A stretch of 9,065 nucleotides of DNA. Source: Bacteroidota bacterium (GTDB lineage Bacteria > Bacteroidota > Bacteroidia > Bacteroidales > GCA-2748055). The stretch lies in NCBI GenBank assembly GCA_030592605.1, contig JAUVIT010000046.1, positions 1-9,065 on the forward strand, given 5' to 3'. A program made the position numbers and the translations under genes. The stretch's first letter is position 1. Every line of letters begins with the position of its first letter. Shown one piece after another: positions 1 to 5,595 of this stretch. The notes beneath the pieces were generated by a model. It had not been told where the DNA came from. It worked only from the letters and a program-made list of their open reading frames with translations, and did not search any database.

Positions 1-283
1 CTGCATCCCAAACAATGGCAAACAGGTCTCCACCTACACCATTTCCTGTGGGCTCCACCAATCCAAGCAGCGCATTGGCAGCAATGGCAGCATCAATGGC
101 ATTTCCTCCGGCTTTTAAAATATCAAGGGCTACCTGTGTGGCAAGGGGTTGACTGGTACAGGCCATTCCATGCTGGGCAATTACTTCGGAGCGTGTAGCA
201 AAAGGTAAGCCGGTAATCCTGTCCTGACCAATTATGGTAGTAAATAACAGGGTCAGGCCTAAACTAACAATGATACTTTTCAT
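1..283 (-). CDS. ggt: Gamma-glutamyltransferase, N-terminal part (cut by window edge)
   Basis: Only the first 94 codons are present. The start is the ATG at 283-281. The protein opens with a signal peptide ([20 protein letters not shown]), so the enzyme should be exported. It is followed by the N-terminal signature of the gamma-glutamyltransferase family: [20 protein letters not shown], then [13 protein letters not shown], then [17 protein letters not shown]. Family members are Ntn-hydrolases that hydrolyse or transfer the gamma-glutamyl group of glutathione and related compounds in the periplasm. The catalytic threonine and the autoprocessing site lie outside the window. The NG(V/I)GGDLFAI form is that of the GGT-like clade rather than of E. 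coli Ggt. The gene starts 27 bp after the stop of the anion transporter on the same strand, with no terminator-like hairpin between them, so it is probably the third gene of the operon. There is no clear Shine-Dalgarno sequence; the leader is A-rich. The family call is firm; the substrate is unknown. Confidence 0.93.
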   Translation of the reverse strand, partial: MKSIIVSLGLTLLFTTIIGQDRITGLPFATRSEVIAQHGMACTSQPLATQVALDILKAGGNAIDAAIAANALLGLVEPTGNGVGGDLFAIVWDA

Positions 284-310
284 GGTTCTTATTTATGGCT
301 TGTGAACGAA

Positions 311-2116
311 TTAAAAGGGCCAGAAACGTGGAATCACCAGCAAGGAGATAATCAGTGCCAGGATATTAAGCGGCAGACCGATCTTCCAGTAGTCGCTGAA
401 TTTGTAATTGCCGATGCTTTGCACGATCAGGTTGGTCTGGTAGCCAATGGGGGTAGAGAAGCTGGCCGATGCAGCCACACAAATGGTAATAAAGAAAGGT
501 CTGGGATCTACGCCCAGCTGGGTGGCCGCCGCATAGGCAATGGGAAAGGTGATGGCAGCAGCAGCATTGTTGGTAATGATCTCGGTAGAGACATTGGTGA
601 TGATGAATATGGCAGCCATGACACCAAGGGGACCAAAACCTTTGGAGAGGTTGATGGTACTACGGGCTATGAAATCGGCTGCCCCCGAATTCTGAAGTGC
701 CCGACTTATCCCAATGGCGCAGGCGATGGTAATCAGCACATCCCAGTTGATGGGTTTGGTATATTTTTTTGCCGAGAAGATTTTCATCATTGCCATAAGA
801 ACCGCTGTGACAGCAGCAAAAAAGAACATATCGAATTGGACCTTACCCTGCTCGGGAATGAATTGTCCGGCAGTGGCTCCGGCAATCATAAAGAATACAA
901 GAATCATAGCAATCCACCTCCTGCGGCGATCCTTGGCATCATCCATTTCACCTATTTCAGAGGCCATGTAGAAAACTCTCGATTCGCCCCAGTACCGGGT
1001 GAAATCCTCAGTGGTCAGAAGCATCAGGTTGTCCCCGGTCTTTAATTCGAGGTTGCTCAGATCGGTGGTAATACGTTCACCATTGCGATGCACCGCCATC
1101 ACCACAGCGTTGTAGTGGCCAAAGAAATCGAACTCACCCAGAGTGCGCTGAATTCCGGGGAAACGGGGAGCGATTACCACCTCAACCTGTCGCAGGGATT
1201 TTTTCAAGAAATCAGGAGCCACATTGACCAGGGCTTTCAATTTTACCTCTGTGGCCTGGGTCAGGTAGCCCACATTCTCAGAGCTTCCGGCAACAATTAA
1301 CTGCTCATCAGCTTCCAGACGGAAGGGAGAATTGGAGATACGAATATGTTTTCCATCCCTGATAATGGTTCGAACAGTAAATTCATTGAGTCCGGGCAGG
1401 CGGCGCTTCTCAATCTCTTTCCCGATCAGGTTTGATTTTTTTGGCAAATACAGATCAAAATAGTATTCCCGGACATCGTTGGGAAAGCTGAACTTTGGTA
1501 TTTTTTCTCCCGGTAAAAGCCGGTTGGAGAAGAGGTTCATGTAAATAAAACCGAAAAAGGCAATGAAGAGGCCCACTTTGGCAAGCTCAAACATCCCCAG
1601 ACCAGCCATTCCACGGTCAAGCATCATACCATGCACCAGGAGGTTGGTTGAGGTGCCGATAAGTGTACAGGTGCCACCAAATATAGTTGCATAGGAGAGG
1701 GGAATCAGGAATTTTTGCGAGGGCAGACTCAGCTTATCGGCCCATTTTTTCAGCATGGGACCGAAAATGATGACCACCGGTGTGTTGTTCAGAAAAGCTG
1801 AGATGGCCGCCACAGGAATCATGATTTGCATCAGTAGCCTTGGAATTGGCTTCCGTTTTTTCGGAAGGATGACCCTGCCAATCCGGTTCAGGATGCCCGA
1901 TTCTTTTACTCCTTCACTGACCAGGAATAGCAGGGCAACAGTAATCATCCCCTTATTGGAAAAGCCAGACAGGGCCTCCTCTGCCGTGATAATGTCGGTA
2001 ATCATGAAAAGAACCAGGGCGGAGAATAGAATGAGACCGGGGCGCATCATCTCCCGGATCAGTGCAACAATCATAAGGAGAATTACTCCAAGGGCTATAT
2101 AGGCTGTGATTGTCAT
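311..2116 (-). CDS. SLC13/DASS-family anion transporter with two TrkA-C domains
   Basis: This 601-residue inner-membrane protein has the layout of SLC13-type (divalent anion:Na+ symporter) permeases with a central cytosolic insert. Hydrophobic helices occupy about residues 3-200 and 398-600. Between them, about 216-290 and 308-376, are two TrkA-C-like (RCK_C) domains, which in related proteins bind ligands and may gate transport. The paired substrate/sodium-binding hairpins are visible in both halves: FLNNTPVV (108-115) with GTSTNLLV (154-161), and EIITNNAAA (512-520) with STPIGYQTNLIV (554-565). Known relatives carry sulfate, dicarboxylates or other small anions; the sequence does not say which one here. 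The ATG lies 2 bp after the stop of the RdhA-like gene (TAATAATG), with AAGGGA about 10 bases upstream inside that gene, so translation is probably coupled. Length and domain order are complete, with no sign of truncation. Confidence 0.93.
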   Translation of the reverse strand: MTITAYIALGVILLMIVALIREMMRPGLILFSALVLFMITDIITAEEALSGFSNKGMITVALLFLVSEGVKESGILNRIGRVILPKKRKPIPRLLMQIMIPVAAISAFLNNTPVVIIFGPMLKKWADKLSLPSQKFLIPLSYATIFGGTCTLIGTSTNLLVHGMMLDRGMAGLGMFELAKVGLFIAFFGFIYMNLFSNRLLPGEKIPKFSFPNDVREYYFDLYLPKKSNLIGKEIEKRRLPGLNEFTVRTIIRDGKHIRISNSPFRLEADEQLIVAGSSENVGYLTQATEVKLKALVNVAPDFLKKSLRQVEVVIAPRFPGIQRTLGEFDFFGHYNAVVMAVHRNGERITTDLSNLELKTGDNLMLLTTEDFTRYWGESRVFYMASEIGEMDDAKDRRRRWIAMILVFFMIAGATAGQFIPEQGKVQFDMFFFAAVTAVLMAMMKIFSAKKYTKPINWDVLITIACAIGISRALQNSGAADFIARSTINLSKGFGPLGVMAAIFIITNVSTEIITNNAAAAITFPIAYAAATQLGVDPRPFFITICVAASASFSTPIGYQTNLIVQSIGNYKFSDYWKIGLPLNILALIISLLVIPRFWPF

Positions 2117-2118
2117 TA

Positions 2119-3327
2119 TTAATCCCTTATTTCTGTCCAGTTAGGCAATGGTTTTATTGCAGGTTTCCGGCCATAAAACAGATCGTCCAATTTAATGGCC
2201 AGATACCGGAAAAGCAAATTATTTTTTATACCCCATCTGATAAAGCGGTGAAATGCGTCATCGGGGTGACTAAATGGACAGGTAGTGATGCATCTGCCGC
2301 AATCGGTTCCGGAAGTGGTCCAGTAATGATAGCATCTTTCTGAATCTATCTTCCAGCGTTCCTGTCCATCAATAAGTTCACGAGGGTTTTCGGGGATGGC
2401 GGTGGAAGGACATACCCTGGCGCACTTTTTACAAAGGTGACAGAAATGAAGGGTGGTTCTGTCGGGGACAACTTGCCCATAGGAAATGGGCAGGTTGGTG
2501 CTCACCACCGAGATTCTAACCCGGGGGCCAAGTTTGGGAGTCATCAGGAGCCCCATCCTCCCGATGGTCCCGAGTCCTGCATCAACAGCTACCAGGGGAC
2601 AGATCACTTCGTAGTTTCCATCTATATGGGCAGTTGCTTCATAGCCAAGCTCTCTGATCCAGGCGGCCAGTTTCAGAGCAAGAATCCCCGATTGCAGGTA
2701 TTGCTCGGAAGACTCCATCACTGAGCTTCCTTCCGGGGCCGATTGCATCATTCGGTGGTCCATCTCAACGGTGAGAGCGATGGCGTGTTCATGTGTTTTT
2801 TGAATGGGAGAGCCGGATTTGGGCCCTCTTCCTTTGTGCGAGTAAAGGTGATAGTCTTCAAGGCGGGTAAATCCCACACTATGGGCACCTGTTTTTTTTA
2901 ACCACTGCGTGATAAACCTGGCCGTAAGCTCCGGATTTACCTTCACCGGATCTCCGGAACGAGATTCAGCTGAAACTGTCTGAATTGGATGTAATCCATG
3001 GGTGAGTCCACCCAGGTAATCGATCACTTCAAAATTAGCCTTTGCAGCTGCGAAGGTTCCTGTATGAAAATACCTGGACCTGTGATCCAGAAGTCCAGGC
3101 GATTTTCTCGAGCGTTCATCAGCTTCCAGGAACTCCGGATGTAGTTTATAATAGGAGTCATAGGCTTCGGTGTCAGGAACCAGCAGCCTTCTTGAAAGCA
3201 CCACATTGGCTTCATGAATCCTCTTTCCCGGACGGTTAAGGATAAAGGAATGGGCACCTTTAAATGGAATAAAAAGTAAGAGTCCTATGCCGCCAATAAT
3301 GCAAAGAACTATAAGTAAGAGGTTCAT
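2119..3327 (-). CDS. Membrane-anchored reductive-dehalogenase-like (RdhA-family) Fe-S protein
   Basis: This 402-residue protein has the core of the RdhA family, corrinoid and iron-sulfur enzymes that reductively remove halogens. Visible hallmarks are EMDHRMMQSAP (188-198), ESSEQY (205-210), IRELGYEA (224-231), VAVDAGLGTIGRMGLLMTP (246-264), then GPRVR (267-271). Two 4Fe-4S motifs follow: CX2CX2CX3CP at C296, C299, C302, C306, and CX10CX2CX3CP at C332, C343, C346, C350. Tyr210 and Asn238 are candidates for the conserved Tyr/Asn of the active site, by rough spacing only. Unlike respiratory RdhA it has no twin-arginine signal. Residues 2-21 form one membrane helix followed by many Lys/Arg (K23, R32, K35, R36, R46, R47), which predicts a cytoplasmic catalytic domain. 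No rdhB anchor gene is adjacent. It is the first gene of the leftward operon, 2 bp before the transporter. A QueG (epoxyqueuosine reductase) assignment is less likely because the GRMGLLxTPxxGPRVR block is RdhA-type. Family confidence is high; actual dehalogenation is unproven. Confidence 0.87.
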   Translation of the reverse strand: MNLLLIVLCIIGGIGLLLFIPFKGAHSFILNRPGKRIHEANVVLSRRLLVPDTEAYDSYYKLHPEFLEADERSRKSPGLLDHRSRYFHTGTFAAAKANFEVIDYLGGLTHGLHPIQTVSAESRSGDPVKVNPELTARFITQWLKKTGAHSVGFTRLEDYHLYSHKGRGPKSGSPIQKTHEHAIALTVEMDHRMMQSAPEGSSVMESSEQYLQSGILALKLAAWIRELGYEATAHIDGNYEVICPLVAVDAGLGTIGRMGLLMTPKLGPRVRISVVSTNLPISYGQVVPDRTTLHFCHLCKKCARVCPSTAIPENPRELIDGQERWKIDSERCYHYWTTSGTDCGRCITTCPFSHPDDAFHRFIRWGIKNNLLFRYLAIKLDDLFYGRKPAIKPLPNWTEIRD

Positions 3328-3347
3328 CGGGTGGTCAGTCTATGCTG

Positions 3348-3355
3348 CAATAGTA
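3348..3355 (-). promoter_or_regulatory. Candidate -7 element for the RdhA-like operon
   Basis: Read on the minus strand this is TACTATTG, a 7-of-8 match to the Bacteroidota -7 consensus TAnnTTTG. It lies 20 bp from the ATG, close to the 19-bp spacing of the much better lipoprotein promoter in this window. No TTTG is found at the expected -33 position; the position holds GTGG, part of the inverted repeat. If real, this would be a weak or activator-dependent promoter. An A/T tract of eight bases (3355-3362) abuts it. Confidence 0.3.
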
Positions 3356-3366
3356 AAAAAAATTAG

Positions 3367-3374
3367 TTAATTTG
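3367..3374 (+). promoter_or_regulatory. Candidate -7 element for the YfiR-like/SpoIIE phosphatase gene
   Basis: TTAATTTG matches 7 of 8 positions of TAnnTTTG and sits 26 bp before the ATG at 3401. There is no good TTTG about 20 bp further upstream (TATG at 3341-3344 is the nearest, at 22 bp). It overlaps the first two bases of the right arm of the inverted repeat. It is offered as the best candidate in a short intergenic region. Confidence 0.27.
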
Positions 3375-3400
3375 ACCACTCTCTACTGAAATTGGGCTCT

Positions 3401-5215
3401 ATGAAAAGCTTCAGGTATTTGTCGATCCTGGTGTTAATTGCATCGTCAGCACCCGCTCTGTTTGCTCAGCAGGGATTTACCAATGAAACAAGAGCCCTGT
3501 TAATACTGGATATTTCCAGGTATGTGTTTTATGATGACGCCGTTCCCGAACAGGAGGAATTTTCGATTACTCTTCTTGATAATGATTCGAATCTGTTCTT
3601 TGATCTCGAGGAGCTGGCAAAGACCAGGAAAGAGGTCCAGGGCAAGCCTATTCGAATACGTGTGTGTACAAGCATTGAAAAGCTTGAACCCGCACATGTG
3701 GTATTTTTGAACCGGGTGGATGGATTCCGGATTGAGGAGGTGATCACTAAGATTTCCGGGACCAATACATTGCTGATTTCCGAGGGCTATCCCTTCCGAT
3801 CGTCCATGATCAATTTTGTGGTAAATGATGGGGAACCCCAGTTTGAGGCAAATGAAGAGTTAATGATTCAGGAGGGTCTCTATGTAAATGAATTGTTTCT
3901 GGCCCAGGCCATAAAAACCAGGGAAGATTGGGAGTCTCTTTACGAAGTGACGGAGGATGAATTGGAACTGGAGAAAAGCATCACAGAACAACAATACCTT
4001 TTGATCGAACAGCAGCAGGATCAGATACGCGATCAGGAGTTATTAATTGCTGATAACAGGAGAACACTCGAAAAGTTGAGGAGTGAAATTGAAGTAAGAG
4101 AAGCTGAAATTGTACAGAAAACAACTGTGCTTAAAATTCAGGAAGGAGAGATTAAATCACAAAATCTTACTATTGATGCCCAGGTTAGAGAGGTAATGCA
4201 GCAGCGGGAGATACTGACCGAACAGGAGCAAAGCATCAGGACCAAGGAGGAGGCTATTTCACTTAAAGAGGAGGAGATCAGGAGACAGGATGAAAAAATT
4301 GTGCTGCAAGCAGAGGCTATTCAGACGCAGAGAATTGTTATACTGGCTGCTGTCCTGGCTCTTATCCTGGTCATTGGCCTGGTCTACTTTATCTGGCGTA
4401 ATTACCGGAATAAAAAGAGAGCCAATATCCTTCTGCAGGCTCAGAAGGATCAGATTGCCTATCAAAAGCAACACATTACCGACAGCATTGAGTATGCAAA
4501 AATGATCCAGGCTGCCATCCTTCCTTCCATGGAGCTCTTCTCCCATAAACTGGAGCATTTTGTAGTGTTTAAACCCAGGGACATTGTGAGCGGAGATTTT
4601 TACTGGGTGGAGGAAATCGATGGGAAATATTTGATTGTCACAGCCGACTGCACAGGTCATGGGGTCCCGGGAGCTTTTATGAGTATGCTGGGAATCAGTC
4701 TTTTAAATGAAATTATTATCTCTAAGGAAATCAGCAGACCTGATCTGGTCCTGAATCATTTGCGCAAAAAAATTATTGAAGCACTAAGGCAGAAGACTGG
4801 AAGCATCGTCAAAGATGGAATGGATATGACCGTCTGTCTGTTCGACAGGAAAACACTCCAGCTGCAATTCAGCGGAGCCAATAATCCGCTCTACCTGGTA
4901 TCTGATGGTCAGCTCACACAGATTAAAGGAGACAAAATGCCCGTTGCCATTCACGATATAATGGATCCATTTACTTTACATCAACTTGAAATAAAACAGG
5001 GAGATACATTTTATACATTTTCGGATGGCTTCGTGGACCAGTTTGGTGGCCCGCAACGAAAGAAATTTCTTGCAAAAAATTTCAAAAATCTGCTACTCTC
5101 TGTCCAGGACCTCTCCATGATTGAACAGGGCAACAGGCTGGATGAGGTATTTACAGATTACCGCTTAGATGTTGAGCAGATTGATGATGTGGTGGTTATC
5201 GGTGTAAAAGCTTAA
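3401..5215 (+). CDS. YfiR-like sensor / coiled coil / PP2C-type SpoIIE serine phosphatase
   Basis: This 604-residue protein should be a transmembrane signalling phosphatase. Residues 1-22 are a signal peptide ending at ALFA before QQG. Residues about 25-175 resemble the YfiR-like (DUF4154) domain seen in exported ligand-sensing proteins. Residues about 185-310 form a heptad coiled coil rich in Gln and Glu. Residues 312-332 are a membrane helix, followed by RNYRNKKR, which places the C-terminus in the cytoplasm. Residues about 360-604 are a SpoIIE/RsbU-type PP2C phosphatase domain: SIEYAKMIQAAILPS linker, SGDFYW (D399), TADCTGHGVPGAF (D416), DGMDMT (D475), FSDGFVDQFGG (D542) and DDVVVIGVK (D595, D596). 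These supply the expected metal-binding aspartates, so it should be active. Relatives dephosphorylate anti-sigma-factor antagonists; no such partner is in the window. I chose ATG 3401 over TTG 3392 because it gives a clean signal peptide. Confidence 0.9.
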   Translation: MKSFRYLSILVLIASSAPALFAQQGFTNETRALLILDISRYVFYDDAVPEQEEFSITLLDNDSNLFFDLEELAKTRKEVQGKPIRIRVCTSIEKLEPAHVVFLNRVDGFRIEEVITKISGTNTLLISEGYPFRSSMINFVVNDGEPQFEANEELMIQEGLYVNELFLAQAIKTREDWESLYEVTEDELELEKSITEQQYLLIEQQQDQIRDQELLIADNRRTLEKLRSEIEVREAEIVQKTTVLKIQEGEIKSQNLTIDAQVREVMQQREILTEQEQSIRTKEEAISLKEEEIRRQDEKIVLQAEAIQTQRIVILAAVLALILVIGLVYFIWRNYRNKKRANILLQAQKDQIAYQKQHITDSIEYAKMIQAAILPSMELFSHKLEHFVVFKPRDIVSGDFYWVEEIDGKYLIVTADCTGHGVPGAFMSMLGISLLNEIIISKEISRPDLVLNHLRKKIIEALRQKTGSIVKDGMDMTVCLFDRKTLQLQFSGANNPLYLVSDGQLTQIKGDKMPVAIHDIMDPFTLHQLEIKQGDTFYTFSDGFVDQFGGPQRKKFLAKNFKNLLLSVQDLSMIEQGNRLDEVFTDYRLDVEQIDDVVVIGVKA

Positions 5216-5457
5216 TAGCAGTTCCAGTAAGTGGTGGTTTCTTGTGGAGTGCCCTCGTAGAGAGTAACCGGCAATGCATCTTCCTTATCTTTTAAATCGT
5301 CTCCACAGAAAGGCAGAGGTGTTCCATAGGTCTTGTTACCAACAGCATCTTCTGTGACCAGTTCGCAGGTTCCACACTCTTCGATAACATCGCAGGCTGG
5401 AAGAACTCCCATGGCAACGACAAGCACAGCTGCAATCAATATATTTCTCTTTTTCAT
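5212..5457 (-). CDS. Small cysteine-containing lipoprotein
   Basis: This 81-residue protein starts MKKRNILIAA and has a signal peptide with lipobox LPAC (19-22), so Cys22 should be lipidated by the Lgt/LspA pathway. The mature part of about 60 residues has four further cysteines, C28 and C31 (CGTC), C51 (PFCGDD) and C80 (WNCY), enough for two disulfides or a metal site. Asp23 follows the lipidated Cys and two glutamates lie at 26-27; whether this gives inner-membrane, outer-membrane or surface location in Bacteroidota cannot be settled here. I recognise no characterised function, though the pattern (CxxCE, PFCGD, WxC at the C-terminus) looks like small Bacteroidota hypothetical lipoproteins. 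The ATG at 5457 is chosen because the longer ORF from 5487 would start inside the predicted promoter and spoil the signal peptide. Its stop overlaps the stop of the convergent phosphatase gene. Confidence 0.83.
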   Translation of the reverse strand: MKKRNILIAAVLVVAMGVLPACDVIEECGTCELVTEDAVGNKTYGTPLPFCGDDLKDKEDALPVTLYEGTPQETTTYWNCY

Positions 5458-5476
5458 CTTTGTAAAGCTTACCCTG

Positions 5477-5508
5477 CAAAAATACAATAAGATACAGGGA
5501 TATTCAAA
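5477..5508 (-). promoter_or_regulatory. Bacteroidota-type promoter of the small lipoprotein gene
   Basis: On the minus strand the sequence reads TTTG (5508-5505), a 20-bp spacer, then TATTTTTG (5484-5477). This fits the primary-sigma promoter of Bacteroidota (TTTG at -33, TAnnTTTG at -7), with every consensus position matched. The -7 box ends 19 bp before the ATG at 5457, implying a leader of roughly a dozen bases and no Shine-Dalgarno sequence. It is the best promoter in the window and suggests strong constitutive expression. Confidence 0.75.
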
Positions 5509-5536
5509 GATATATACGAAGCATTTTTACAAAAGG

Positions 5537-5568
5537 TTCGTGGTATTGCCTCCTTATTATTAATTTCG
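5537..5568 (+). promoter_or_regulatory. Candidate promoter of the AsmA-like gene
   Basis: TTCG (5537-5540), a 20-bp spacer and TAATTTCG (5561-5568) match the Bacteroidota promoter at 3 of 4 and 7 of 8 positions, each box having C for one T. The spacer equals that of the near-consensus promoter on the other strand. The -7 box ends 27 bp before the GTG start. The rest of the 138-bp region 5458-5595 is AT-rich and holds no gene that I can support. Confidence 0.38.
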
Positions 5569-5595
5569 GAAAAAGATTCTATATTTTTTCATAAA

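Larger units (their letters stand above)
3331..3379. promoter_or_regulatory. Inverted repeat GTGGTCA...TGACCAC in divergent promoter region
   Basis: A perfect 7-bp inverted repeat lies between the divergent RdhA-like and phosphatase genes: GTGGTCA at 3331-3337 and TGACCAC at 3373-3379. The half-site centres are 42 bp apart, about four helical turns, so both would face the same side of the DNA. The right half overlaps the region where the -33 box of the leftward gene and the -7 box of the rightward gene would lie. The left half falls just upstream of the leftward ATG. This is compatible with an operator controlling both directions, but a 7-bp match within 73 bp can arise by chance (rough estimate one or two in ten). 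Confidence 0.3.

Noticed and set aside
302..1045. A 247-codon plus-strand open frame opposite the 3' part of the SLC13 transporter gene.
   Set aside because: It lies wholly within a well-recognised membrane-protein gene on the other strand. Its product is Gly/Asn/His-rich without domains or a signal, as expected of an antisense shadow.
2119..3327. Epoxyqueuosine reductase (QueG) as the identity of the Fe-S protein.
   Set aside because: The two families share the double 4Fe-4S layout, but the DAGLGTIGRMGLLMTP and GPRVR blocks and the membrane anchor fit the RdhA family better.
3351..3366. The eight-base A tract as part of a rho-independent terminator.
   Set aside because: No GC-rich stem directly abuts the tract on either strand, and it lies between the starts of two divergent genes, where no terminator is expected.
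3392..3400. TTG at 3392 as an alternative start of the sensor phosphatase.
   Set aside because: The ATG three codons later starts a standard signal peptide, and neither start has a Shine-Dalgarno sequence to favour the TTG.
4259..4660. A 133-codon minus-strand open frame opposite the coiled-coil/phosphatase gene.
   Set aside because: It is antisense to a clear SpoIIE-type gene, shows no family motif and has no promoter or coupling of its own.
5458..5487. An upstream ATG at 5487 extending the lipoprotein by ten residues.
   Set aside because: That start would lie upstream of the -7 promoter box at 5477-5484, so it would not be transcribed, and it puts extra residues before a typical MKKR signal peptide.
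5333..5563. A 76-codon plus-strand open frame across the lipoprotein gene and the intergenic region.
   Set aside because: It is antisense to the lipoprotein coding sequence and its promoter. Its apparent hydrophobic segment is the reverse complement of the signal-peptide region.
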